From Ruminococcus sp. (GTDB taxonomy: Bacteria; Bacillota_A; Clostridia; Oscillospirales; Ruminococcaceae), in contig NZ_JAEEMU010000038.1 of NCBI RefSeq assembly GCF_016283395.1, positions 95,814-159,813 of the forward strand: a DNA stretch of 64,000 nucleotides, read 5' to 3'. Positions 48,426-57,088 of this stretch are shown here, piece after piece. Both the position numbers and the translations under genes were made by a program. The number at the start of each line of letters is the position of its first letter. The stretch's first letter is position 1. The notes below the pieces were generated by a model. That model made no database searches and was not told the origin of the DNA. It saw nothing but the letters and a program-made list of their open reading frames with translations.

Positions 48426-50600
48426 CTACTTAGCCATGTTGCGGTATTGGTTTGGCGTTACTCCTACCGTTGCAAGGAACTGGCGCAGGAAGTATTTACT
48501 GTCCACATATCCGCACTGCTCGGCTATCTCCGCCATACTAAGCGGCGTTACCGTCAGGCAGTAGGTAGCCTTTGCCATACGTGCGTTGATGCAGTCCTTA
48601 TGTATACTCACGCCGAAGCACTTCTTGTATACCTCGCGGAGATGTCCTGCACTGTAGGGATAAAGCTTGCGAAGCTTCTCAGACTCGAAGCTGTCCTGCG
48701 GATTGCTGTAGATATAGCTCCTTATACTGAGCATATCCTCGTAATGGGGACGCATACGCATCTCCATTTTCTCGCGCTGACGCTCAGCAAGTATATCCGT
48801 ACACATTGCCGTAAGCTTGGTATATGATTTCTCATTGCACTTGATAGCTGCATATACAAAGGAATCAAGTCCGTACTGATCTATATATACAGCGTGCTGG
48901 AGCATTATTGAATTCAGCCTGTTTTCAAGCAGCTCTTTATCAACTTCGCCCTGTATTATGCAGGCAAAGGTATTATCATTTACTCTTCCGCAGATATCAT
49001 TGCTTCCGCAGAACTGATTGATAGCCTCAGCTGCGTCCATAACAGCAGGTATCTTGCCGTTGAGTTCATAAAATCCTGCATTTGAAATACCTATCCTCAA
49101 CATAACGAGAACGTATTCCTGCTCCTCGATATCAAGTGTATGATAAGCTTTTCTCATACCTGTCTCGTTATACATTCCCGTAAGAGTATCACGCATATCC
49201 GACAAATTCTGACACTGAGTAAGATACTGGATATCATTCTTCATGCGCAGGAACTCAAGTCCGTTGGATACGGATTTGAGCCAGTTTCTGTAGATATCGT
49301 CATAGGTATCGGGATCATGGTATTTGAGCACAAGATGTCCGAAAAGCCTGTCATTGAAGAACAGCGGATTGAAATAATACACAGCAGGCTCGTAATTCTT
49401 TGAAAGAATTGCCGAGAAATTGAATTTGTGCATATCGAACGGAGTCCTGTCCTCCCAGTTTACCATGCACTGACACGAAAGTATCTCGCTGAGCTCTGCA
49501 TCTGTATCATACCAGTTTTTGTAAAGGCACAGATAAAAACTCTGGATACCGCGCACCTGCCAGTGATATTCGCTGCATATATCAGTGAATTCACCGAGTG
49601 TACGGCACTCTGTCAGCTTCTGGTCAAGAGGATTGAACAAGTTCCAGTTGTCGTATTCCTTCTTGGTACGCGCATTTTTCAGTTCCTCTTTGTACTGTAC
49701 ACGATCTATGCCGCAGGTGCAGCTTGAACCGCATACCAGCTCGCCCTTAGGCGGCGCAAAAAGAAATTCTCTGTTTTTGAGTTTGCTGTATACAAAATTC
49801 GCCGCGTCCTCCCCTATAGTTTCACGGTTTCTCTTGTAAGTCGTGAGCAGCGGCGAATGCATAAAACGGTCGCCTACGAATTCGTAACCTACGACGGTAA
49901 CATCGTCAGGCACCTTTATGCCAAGCTCGTCAAATTTGTCTATAAGTCCGTAAGCCATATAATCATTGGCGCAGACTATAGCCTGCGGCAAAGGAAGCTC
50001 GCCGTCATGATAACGTTCAGCAAGCTCTTCACCTGAATTCATCCAGAAATTTCCGTAATGAACACGCTTTTCATCGTATTCGATGCCGTGCTTTTCGAGG
50101 GATTTCCTGTAGCCGTTAACTCTGAGATTTGATGCTTCGATAAAATCATAGCCTGTTATTATATCTATTTCTGTAAAGCCATGCTTATCTACAAGATGAT
50201 CGGTAAGATCCTCGATATCACATTCGTCGCTGGTATTTATAAATGTACACTGCGGCATATCAAGCTCGGGCAGGTACGTGCCTACAACGACTATCGGTAT
50301 CGACTTGCGTGAAAGAAAATCAGCGATCATCTTGCGCAGATCTTCGTTTACAAACGATTCTGAAATGATGATCAGTCCGTCGATCTCGTCAGACATGATA
50401 AGATCATAGATCCTGTTTTCGCAGAAAAGCTCCTTTTCCTTAATATTAGGATTATAATTATTGGAGAAAATGATCGTATCTATTCCGACACACTGATCGA
50501 ACCTTGCGACTCCTTTTATGACCTGACGCTGTTCGATACTGTTCGCCTCAGCAGCTACAACGCCAAAGATCGTTCTCTTTTTTTTGATCAAGTTTCCCAC
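48426..50600 (-). CDS. LacI-type sensor + degenerate GGDEF + AraC DNA-binding regulator
   Basis: 724 residues, no TM. The N-terminal third is a Peripla_BP_3 sugar-sensor fold (TIFGVVAAEANSIEQRQVI, LPQAIVCANDYMAYGLIDK). A Cys cluster (CGSSCTCG) and a middle region like that of the 32047-33957 protein follow. Residues about 465-600 look like a GGDEF domain (DTLTGMYNETGMRKAY) whose signature is lost (GRVNDNTFACII in place of GGDEF). The C-terminus is an AraC pair of HTHs (PLSMAEIAEQCGYVDSKYFLRQF, GVTPNQYR). It should sense a ligand and bind DNA. GTG 50600 is used; TTG 50591 is possible. Confidence 0.85.
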   Translation of the reverse strand: MGNLIKKKRTIFGVVAAEANSIEQRQVIKGVARFDQCVGIDTIIFSNNYNPNIKEKELFCENRIYDLIMSDEIDGLIIISESFVNEDLRKMIADFLSRKSIPIVVVGTYLPELDMPQCTFINTSDECDIEDLTDHLVDKHGFTEIDIITGYDFIEASNLRVNGYRKSLEKHGIEYDEKRVHYGNFWMNSGEELAERYHDGELPLPQAIVCANDYMAYGLIDKFDELGIKVPDDVTVVGYEFVGDRFMHSPLLTTYKRNRETIGEDAANFVYSKLKNREFLFAPPKGELVCGSSCTCGIDRVQYKEELKNARTKKEYDNWNLFNPLDQKLTECRTLGEFTDICSEYHWQVRGIQSFYLCLYKNWYDTDAELSEILSCQCMVNWEDRTPFDMHKFNFSAILSKNYEPAVYYFNPLFFNDRLFGHLVLKYHDPDTYDDIYRNWLKSVSNGLEFLRMKNDIQYLTQCQNLSDMRDTLTGMYNETGMRKAYHTLDIEEQEYVLVMLRIGISNAGFYELNGKIPAVMDAAEAINQFCGSNDICGRVNDNTFACIIQGEVDKELLENRLNSIMLQHAVYIDQYGLDSFVYAAIKCNEKSYTKLTAMCTDILAERQREKMEMRMRPHYEDMLSIRSYIYSNPQDSFESEKLRKLYPYSAGHLREVYKKCFGVSIHKDCINARMAKATYCLTVTPLSMAEIAEQCGYVDSKYFLRQFLATVGVTPNQYRNMAK

Positions 50601-50622
50601 CCCTACCTTAGAAGTTACTTAT

Positions 50623-50651
50623 ATTATACATGATTTATTAAGAATTGTCAA
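50623..50651 (-). promoter_or_regulatory. promoter of the sensor/AraC gene
   Basis: Minus strand TTGACA (50651-50646), 17-base spacer, TATAAT (50628-50623), giving a leader of only about 15 bases. Confidence 0.75.
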
Positions 50652-50835
50652 TGAAGTTTTCTGCGTTTTTTACACCATAAGAGCATTTTTGTGGGTTGAA
50701 TATTTATATATCGTTATAATTCACAATCAGACGCTTTACATTTTGTTTAAAACGCCGATTTTATACATCTCTTGCAGCGATCTGCATTCCCAATGACACA
50801 TAGTTTATGAATTCGAATTCAAAGGAGGGATCCAC

Positions 50836-51345
50836 ATGAATGACTACTCAGCAGATGTCCGACTTGCCCGTGAAGGAAGTACAGAAGCTTTCGCAAGACT
50901 GTATGCTACAGTTTACGAGGACCTTTATCATATTGCACTTTACAGTCTGCGAAGTCCCCATGACGCTGCCGATACAGTAAGCGATACCGTGCTGGACGCA
51001 TTCTGTTCTATCAAAAAACTGCGCAGTCCCGAAAAATTCAGAAGCTGGATAATGACTATCCTTGCTGCTAAGATAAAAAGAAAACAACGCTCGTATTTTG
51101 AGCCTGCCGATGAACTCAACGAAAACACAGACCTGACCGAAAGCTTTGACTTTGAGTCGGTCGAGCTTCGTGAAGCTGTGGAAAATCTCGATACCGAGTC
51201 TCGCCTGCTGCTTTCCATGTCAGTGCTCGAAGGCTATTCAAGCGACGAGATATCTCAGGTCTGCGGCATAAAGCCCAGCACCGTCCGTTCACGGCTGACG
51301 AGGATAAAGCAGAAGCTAAGGCTGGAGCTTACCCCAGAACTATGA
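50836..51345 (+). CDS. ECF-type RNA polymerase sigma factor
   Basis: The 169-residue protein has a sigma region 2 (EDLYHIALYSLRSPHDAADTV, FRSWIMTILAAKIKRK) and region 4 HTH (YSSDEISQVCGIKPSTVRSRL). AAAGGAGGG precedes the ATG. The next gene, 19 bases on, encodes a membrane-anchored protein placed where an anti-sigma factor is usual. Its target promoters are unknown. Confidence 0.9.
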   Translation: MNDYSADVRLAREGSTEAFARLYATVYEDLYHIALYSLRSPHDAADTVSDTVLDAFCSIKKLRSPEKFRSWIMTILAAKIKRKQRSYFEPADELNENTDLTESFDFESVELREAVENLDTESRLLLSMSVLEGYSSDEISQVCGIKPSTVRSRLTRIKQKLRLELTPEL

Positions 51346-51364
51346 GTCCGAAAGGAGAATACAT

Positions 51365-53794
51365 ATGAATAATGACGATAAGATCAGAGAGATGATAAAC
51401 AAAGAGCCCGTTCCGGACTCTCTCAAACCTGAAAATATAAAGAAGATGCTTGACGAACAAGCACCAAAGAAAAAGAGAAGCGGCATAAAGCTTGCAGGAC
51501 GCATAACCGCTGCTGCGGCTGCCTGTACCGTTATCGGCGGTACTGCCGTATATTCACTGAACAACAGAAATAATAATAAATATACTGACAAAGAGATCAC
51601 TGTTACCGAGCCTGCTACTGTACAGGACATCATTAATACCACAACAGATCAGGAAGCAAAGAAACAGGCAAGCTATATGAGCGGTGCTTCCGACTATGAA
51701 CAGGTATATACCATGTTCAAGAAGTCATACTCAAAGGCTGAAAGAGAGAGCAGAAGAAACAGATATAAATATGAAGATATGGTAGAAGAAGCTGTAGCCG
51801 ATGAGGCAGAAGCTCCCGCTTCTTTTGACGGTGCAAGTGTAGGAGCAACAGGTGCAGAAGTTCCTGTTTACAGCACCAACGGCGACGAAGAGCTCAGCAT
51901 AAACACAAATTCGCCCCAAACATCAGGTGAACCTGCTACTGCTCCTGCGGCTGAATTGCCCACCGAGGCTGAGGTCGAGCCTGCTACTTCTTCAGAAGAA
52001 CCCGATACCGAGACTGCAACAGCAGCCGTTGAGCCAGAAGAAAGCGATCCTGAACATTCCGATACCTATAATCAGGAGCAGGACGTTCTTGAAGCTGATA
52101 TCGTCAAGACTGACGGAAAGCATATCTATTACATTTCCAATACGTCACGCGAATATTTTTATTATCCTACCCTCTATGTTGCAAACGCTGAAAACGGAAA
52201 GTTCACACACAGCTTTTCCATTAATATAAACGAGTCTCTTGGTGTCAGCGATGAACATTCTACAAATATCCGTGATATGTACATCTATAACGATATGATA
52301 ATTGTTATAGGTACGGATTCTACCTACAACCAGTCAACTCATACAACAAGCGGCTATACATTTGCAGCTTTCTTCACCACAGGTGATGAGCCTGAGCTTA
52401 TAGATGTCTACAAGCAGGACGGCTATTTCAATGACGTAAGAATATCTCCCGAGGGATATATGCTCCTTATCTCGGATTACTCGACCTGCTCATTCGATAT
52501 AGTAGAGAACTGTGAGGATACGATACATTATATACCGCGCTATGGCTTCAAAAAGAACTATGACGTTATCGCTGCTGAGGATATACTCCTCCCCGAGTGC
52601 GGTTTCGGCAGCTCATACTACCTCAGCTACAGCGTTATAGGCAGCGTTGACCTTAACAAGTCAGGTGAGCCAAAGGCTTGTGATATAAAAACTCTCGCAG
52701 GTTATTCTGGAAGCGTTTACTGCTCCGCAAATAATCTCTACACAGCTACTACACGCTATGACGATGAGAACGGCGATTACAACACTTCCGATATCACCCG
52801 TATATCTATCGCAGGCGGTGCTATCGTTCCCGAAGCAGGCGGCATTATCAAGGGCTATGTAAAGGATCAGTTCTCAATGAGCGAGTATAACGGCTATTTC
52901 CGCGTAGCTGCTACCTACAGCGAACAGAAAAAGACTTTCTACAAATACAATGACGATGATATGACTTTCCTCGAGGACATATGGGGAACTATCACAGGCG
53001 ATGAGGACGGCTACTACACATACGAGAATGTCAAAACAGATACACATGTCTATGTCATGGATATGGATATGAACTTAGTCGGCGAAGTCGGTGATCTGGG
53101 CGTTGGCGAGCAGCTCAAGTCTGCAAGCTTCAGCGGCGATATGGCTTATATCGTTACATTCCGCCAGACTGATCCGTTATACGCTGTTGACCTCAGCAAC
53201 CCTGCCGAGCCTGTTGTACTTGACGAACTCAAGATAAACGGTTTCAGCACATATATGCAGAGCTGGGGCGACGGACTTCTTCTCGGCTTTGGTCAGGACG
53301 CTGACGATAACGGCAGAATAACAGGTCTGAGACTGACAATGTTCGATAACTCAGATCCTAACAACTTAAAAGCTGCTGATGTATTCACATGGAACAACGA
53401 TTACGATAACAACTACGACGGTGTTTCAAGCACAACATCAAAGTGGTATAACTCTACGGCTGTATGGGAGAGAAAGGCTCTGCTCATAGCTCCCGAGAAA
53501 AACCTCATAGGTGTGCCGATAGAAATGTCAATAGAGGACTATAACGAGGATTACGGCTGGAAAGCTTCAATGGTATCACAGTACGTTTTCTTCAGCTTTG
53601 AGGACGGCAAATTCGTTGAAAAAGGCGATATCTCTGAAAACTGGAACTACGACGATGACGAGCCGTACATCTACAACAAAACAGGCTTCGACAGAGCTAT
53701 ATATATAGGCGACTATGTATATGCACTCTCCAACAGCAAATTTGTTGCAGCTGCTATAGATACCCTTGAAGTTACCGACGAACTCGTATTCTGA
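51365..53794 (+). CDS. membrane-anchored beta-propeller (PF09826-type) protein, possible anti-sigma factor
   Basis: 809 residues. The cytoplasmic N-terminus (about 45 residues, basic KKKRSGIK before the TM) is short, followed by one membrane segment (AGRITAAAAACTVIGGTAVY), a Glu/Ala/Thr/Pro-rich extracellular stalk (about 150-235), and a long domain typical of secreted C-terminal beta-propeller proteins (QEQDVLEADIVKTDGKHIYYI, VVAVDLSNPAEPVVLDELKI-type blades). Cotranscription with the sigma factor suggests it senses an extracellular signal. No zinc anti-sigma motif is seen. Confidence 0.82.
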   Translation: MNNDDKIREMINKEPVPDSLKPENIKKMLDEQAPKKKRSGIKLAGRITAAAAACTVIGGTAVYSLNNRNNNKYTDKEITVTEPATVQDIINTTTDQEAKKQASYMSGASDYEQVYTMFKKSYSKAERESRRNRYKYEDMVEEAVADEAEAPASFDGASVGATGAEVPVYSTNGDEELSINTNSPQTSGEPATAPAAELPTEAEVEPATSSEEPDTETATAAVEPEESDPEHSDTYNQEQDVLEADIVKTDGKHIYYISNTSREYFYYPTLYVANAENGKFTHSFSININESLGVSDEHSTNIRDMYIYNDMIIVIGTDSTYNQSTHTTSGYTFAAFFTTGDEPELIDVYKQDGYFNDVRISPEGYMLLISDYSTCSFDIVENCEDTIHYIPRYGFKKNYDVIAAEDILLPECGFGSSYYLSYSVIGSVDLNKSGEPKACDIKTLAGYSGSVYCSANNLYTATTRYDDENGDYNTSDITRISIAGGAIVPEAGGIIKGYVKDQFSMSEYNGYFRVAATYSEQKKTFYKYNDDDMTFLEDIWGTITGDEDGYYTYENVKTDTHVYVMDMDMNLVGEVGDLGVGEQLKSASFSGDMAYIVTFRQTDPLYAVDLSNPAEPVVLDELKINGFSTYMQSWGDGLLLGFGQDADDNGRITGLRLTMFDNSDPNNLKAADVFTWNNDYDNNYDGVSSTTSKWYNSTAVWERKALLIAPEKNLIGVPIEMSIEDYNEDYGWKASMVSQYVFFSFEDGKFVEKGDISENWNYDDDEPYIYNKTGFDRAIYIGDYVYALSNSKFVAAAIDTLEVTDELVF

Positions 53795-53797
53795 TAT

Positions 53798-53829
53798 AAA
53801 AACTCCCACGGTTAACCGTGGGAGTTTTT
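53798..53829. terminator. bidirectional terminator
   Basis: AAAAACTCCCACGGTT and its perfect complement AACCGTGGGAGTTTTT form a 32-base palindrome between convergent genes. Confidence 0.92.
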
Positions 53830-53832
53830 CAT

Positions 53833-54189
53833 TCAAAAATGCGGCATGGAACGTGACATACTGAAAAAGCTGAAAATTATCGAACATAATACTATGATAG
53901 CCGTTCCGAAAATACCTGCCATAATACAAGTTGCCGCACTTTTGGGACGTCCTAACATAATATTTATAATGAACATCATTACACCTATCGGCATGATCAG
54001 CGATACCAGCACCATAAGGATATTCGGCTTATCATTTGGATTGCTCTGCAAAGGAGATATCTTGTCATGTATCTCCCTCTGAATATCCTCTATATTGATA
54101 TTCTTCTTTTTTGTATCAAGAAATGAATCACAGTATGGGCATTTTTCCTCATTCTCTGATATGGACGCTCCGCAATGTGGACAGATCAT
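53833..54189 (-). CDS. zinc-ribbon/two-TM protein, array copy 1
   Basis: 118 residues: an N-terminal zinc ribbon (CPHCGAS...CPYCDSF, CxxC-x13-CxxC), a charged linker (IQREIHDKI), then two membrane segments separated by LGRPKSAA. First of five tandem relatives; it and copy 4 share DKPNI-M and GRPKSA/ARPKSA. AAGGTGGTG precedes the ATG. Function unknown. Confidence 0.7.
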   Translation of the reverse strand: MICPHCGASISENEEKCPYCDSFLDTKKKNINIEDIQREIHDKISPLQSNPNDKPNILMVLVSLIMPIGVMMFIINIMLGRPKSAATCIMAGIFGTAIIVLCSIIFSFFSMSRSMPHF

Positions 54190-54253
54190 AATTATTCAAC
54201 ACCACCTTAAAATAATACAACATGAAAAAACATTTCAAAAAATAAAACTCTTG

Positions 54254-54577
54254 TCAAACAGCCTTTATAAGTTCCACCAGACTGAATATTACTGCTCCGA
54301 AAATAACCAAAAACATAGGTATAAACGCTGCTATCAAAGATGCTTTTGCACATTTTACATAACCAATAAGGTAATATACCACTGCGACAGTAAGTCCGAC
54401 AGGAGTAATAATTGATATAAGCAAGATCAGGATATTTATCTTGTCATCTTCGGGATTTACCTTTTGTATCTTAAAACCTAATTGATAATCATCATCATAT
54501 GTATCAAAAAATGTATCACAGTATGGGCACTGAATATCATTCTCTGATAATGAACCTCCACAGTTAGGACATTTCAC
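54254..54577 (-). CDS. zinc-ribbon/two-TM protein, array copy 2
   Basis: About 107 residues from GTG 54577, 9 bases after AAAGGAGG (an upstream GTG is inside that site). CPNCGGS...CPYCDTF, a linker with NPEDDKINI, two membrane segments separated by GYVKCAKA. The same plan as its neighbours. Confidence 0.7.
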   Translation of the reverse strand: MKCPNCGGSLSENDIQCPYCDTFFDTYDDDYQLGFKIQKVNPEDDKINILILLISIITPVGLTVAVVYYLIGYVKCAKASLIAAFIPMFLVIFGAVIFSLVELIKAV

Positions 54578-54592
54578 AGCCTTCACCCTCCT

Positions 54593-54925
54593 TTAAAAGA
54601 ACAAATACATAAAAATCAATCTTTTCATGAGTGGGAAAAGGAACAGCGACACTAAAGCTACTCCAAGGTATATCTTACCGCATTTTGGTGCTCCGCCTCT
54701 CAAACATAATACACCAAGAATTATACCTACAAAAGGAATAAGTGACACAAATACAAGAGGCAGCCTCAACTGATCGTAATTCTCATCGTAATAAACAAAA
54801 TCGTCTCGTCTCGGAGAGGTTTTCATTATATCAGTCTGCCCATCATTATGATCTATATAAGAATCACAATAAGGACACTTTTCCTCGCTATCGGATATTG
54901 AAGCAGCGCAATATGGACAGATCAT
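54593..54925 (-). CDS. zinc-ribbon/two-TM protein, array copy 3
   Basis: About 110 residues from ATG 54925 (AAGGAGG upstream). CPYCAAS...CPYCDSY, a short polar linker, two membrane segments separated by LRGGAPKCGKIYLG. Upstream in-frame codons run into the spacer and lack a binding site. Confidence 0.7.
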   Translation of the reverse strand: MICPYCAASISDSEEKCPYCDSYIDHNDGQTDIMKTSPRRDDFVYYDENYDQLRLPLVFVSLIPFVGIILGVLCLRGGAPKCGKIYLGVALVSLFLFPLMKRLIFMYLFF

Positions 54926-55035
54926 ATCATATACCTCCTTATTAAACAAAACATAGAGCTTTTGCAGTTTTAAAGACAAACAGGCTCATGCCAGACATAA
55001 CCCTATAATTGTATGAAATAAATATTTTCACCTGT

Positions 55036-55380
55036 TTAAAAATGGAATTCAATAAAACTCCAGAGTACGTAACAGAATCCCAATATAAATGTTGTTAATA
55101 TACCTGTTATTAAACAGGCAATAGCGCTTTTCGGACGTGCCTTGATCAAATTCAGAACAAACATCAGTATTCCTATAGGCATGAACATAGATATTATGAT
55201 CATAAATATATTAGGCTTGTCATCAGGATTCTCTATAAATTCGTTTCTTACCTTGTTCAAGTTTTCCTGTAAAACCTCAATATCTATTTTATTTTCCTCT
55301 TTATGCTCTAAAAAAGAGTCACAGTAAGGACATTTTTCCTCTTTCCCGGATATAGAAGCTGCGCAATGCGGACAGATCAT
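55036..55380 (-). CDS. zinc-ribbon/two-TM protein, array copy 4
   Basis: 114 residues: CPHCAAS...CPYCDSF, a longer helical linker (IDIEVLQENLNKVRNEF), two membrane segments separated by KARPKSAIA. AGGAGG precedes the ATG. Most like copy 1. Confidence 0.7.
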   Translation of the reverse strand: MICPHCAASISGKEEKCPYCDSFLEHKEENKIDIEVLQENLNKVRNEFIENPDDKPNIFMIIISMFMPIGILMFVLNLIKARPKSAIACLITGILTTFILGFCYVLWSFIEFHF

Positions 55381-55397
55381 AAAACATACCTCCTATC

Positions 55398-55754
55398 TTA
55401 CAGGAAAAACGTGAAAAAAGAAAAAAAGTGAAAAACAAAGGCAAATACCAGAAACAGCAAAATAATATACCTTGCAGCCGCTGCAAGAAGATAGGCATTT
55501 CCTGCTCTTTTCTCATTATTTTTAAGGCAGATGCAGCCGAATATTATCCCTACGAGCGGTACAAGCAGAGAAAGGATTATTATACCTGTTTCCGGTGGTG
55601 TATCACTGGGATCATAGCAAGGTCTGCCGTTCTGATCCAGGGGCGGCATCAAGCCGTGGAACTGCGAATTATTCACGCCTGCACGAGGCGTTTTACAGTA
55701 GGGACAGCAGGGCTGTCCGTCATCGTACATCGAACCGCATTTCTGACAATACAC
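55398..55754 (-). CDS. zinc-ribbon/two-TM protein, array copy 5
   Basis: 118 residues from a GTG start behind GGGGAG. CQKCGSM...CPYCKTP, a linker with DQNGRPCYDPSDTPPE, two membrane segments separated by NEKRAGNAY, ending in a Phe-rich tail. The most diverged and the first in transcription order. Confidence 0.68.
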   Translation of the reverse strand: MYCQKCGSMYDDGQPCCPYCKTPRAGVNNSQFHGLMPPLDQNGRPCYDPSDTPPETGIIILSLLVPLVGIIFGCICLKNNEKRAGNAYLLAAAARYIILLFLVFAFVFHFFSFFTFFL

Positions 55755-55768
55755 CTTTCATCTCCCCT

Positions 55769-56707
55769 TTATCTCATAAAAATATAGGTCGTATATCCTG
55801 CATATACTGCAAGCATCAATCCGCCGTGCCACCTGAGCAGCTTTTTCTTCGGCAGGCACAGTATAAGCACAAGCAGGCTCATTGCTATGAGAACTGCCGT
55901 ATCTATAGTGTTCTGCATTGTGAACGCAATAGGCGATATAGTCGAAGCTATACCAAGTACGAACAGGATATTGAATACATTAGAGCCTACTACATTTCCC
56001 AGAGCCATATCCACCTCGCCTTTTCTTGCGGCTACGATAGATGTTACAAGCTCGGGGAGGCTCGTTCCGAGAGCAACTATAGTCATTCCGATAAGGTTGT
56101 CCGACATTCCGAAAGCACGGGCTATATCGGAAGCTCCGTCAACCACCATTTTTCCGCCGACTGCTATGGCAGCTGCTCCTCCGATTATAAATGCAAGGCA
56201 TTTCCACACGGGCATTATCTTGTACTCGTCCTCTTCTGTAAGCTCTCCTGCATCTCTTGCCTTTTTCGCAGAGCTTATCATCATATAAAGGAAGAACGCA
56301 AACAGCGCAAGGAGTATAATTCCTCCCCAGCGCATTACAGTTCCTGTTATTGTTCCAAGAGCAAGAAGTACTCCTGCTACTATTATTGAAAACGGCAGGT
56401 CTTTTTTCAGCGTCTCTTTGCCAATAACCATAGGGCAAAGAACTGCACAGACTCCGCATACCACCATAAGATTGAATATATTCGAGCCCACAGCGTTGCT
56501 TATGGCAAGATCGTTCTTACCCAGCACGGAAGCACTTACGCTTACCGATGTCTCAGGCAGACTTGTTCCCATTGCAACTATAGTCATACCGATTATCAGA
56601 GCAGGTACTTTCAGCCGCTTGGCAACTGCCGAGCTTCCGTCGACAAAGAAATCCGCCCCTTTGATAAGCAGTATAAATCCAACTATGAGCAAAATATATT
56701 TCAGCAT
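55769..56707 (-). CDS. calcium/sodium antiporter family (YrbG-like) protein
   Basis: This protein of about 312 residues has two inverted halves, each with a CaCA alpha-repeat: GMTIVAMGTSLPETSVS with NAVGSNIFNL in the first and GMTIVALGTSLPELVTS with GNVVGSNVFNI in the second. About ten membrane segments. Start 56707 has GGAG 8 bases upstream. It exchanges cations, probably Ca2+ for Na+. The zinc-ribbon array follows 15 bases downstream. Confidence 0.92.
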   Translation of the reverse strand: MLKYILLIVGFILLIKGADFFVDGSSAVAKRLKVPALIIGMTIVAMGTSLPETSVSVSASVLGKNDLAISNAVGSNIFNLMVVCGVCAVLCPMVIGKETLKKDLPFSIIVAGVLLALGTITGTVMRWGGIILLALFAFFLYMMISSAKKARDAGELTEEDEYKIMPVWKCLAFIIGGAAAIAVGGKMVVDGASDIARAFGMSDNLIGMTIVALGTSLPELVTSIVAARKGEVDMALGNVVGSNVFNILFVLGIASTISPIAFTMQNTIDTAVLIAMSLLVLILCLPKKKLLRWHGGLMLAVYAGYTTYIFMR

Positions 56708-56793
56708 TCTATGATCTCCTATCGGCAATATTTTATTTTTTGAGTTCATAAGAACTCTAAAAGAGTTCTATAAAACTATCACTTGCCTTTATT

Positions 56794-56822
56794 ATTATAA
56801 CACATAATTATGAATAAAGCAA
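56794..56822 (-). promoter_or_regulatory. promoter of the antiporter gene
   Basis: Minus strand TTGCTT (56822-56817), 17-base spacer, TATAAT (56799-56794). Downstream in the leader AGAACTC / GAGTTCT (56751-56769) forms a small inverted repeat. Confidence 0.5.
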
Positions 56823-56982
56823 TACATGCCATAAAATTTTTTTGAACCCGTTTCAGATGCGTCTGTAAAAGCTCTTTATGAATATTTCTGACGACACAAT
56901 AACAAAAAAAACTTCACTTTTCAATTAAAAAGGTACAGCTTATCCAAAATTCAGCTTTTAAAAAAAAATATCAATTTTTGCC

Positions 56983-57011
56983 TTGAATTACCTTCTCTTT
57001 TGTGCTATAAT
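56983..57011 (+). promoter_or_regulatory. promoter of the ArsB-type permease gene
   Basis: TTGAAT (56983-56988), 17-base spacer, TATAAT (57006-57011). The leader contains GCGGAACTGTTCCGC, a perfect hairpin, just before the GGAGG site. Confidence 0.7.
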
Positions 57012-57088
57012 TCGCTATGGTATATTTTCCCATTTAAATAGGAAAGGTTTATTACGCGGAACTGTTCCGCTCTTATGGAGGTTTTTTA

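Noticed and set aside
55595..56389. 264-codon plus-strand ORF
   Set aside because: Antisense to the zinc-ribbon and antiporter genes, low-complexity composition rich in Ser/Tyr/Cys/His, no family resemblance.
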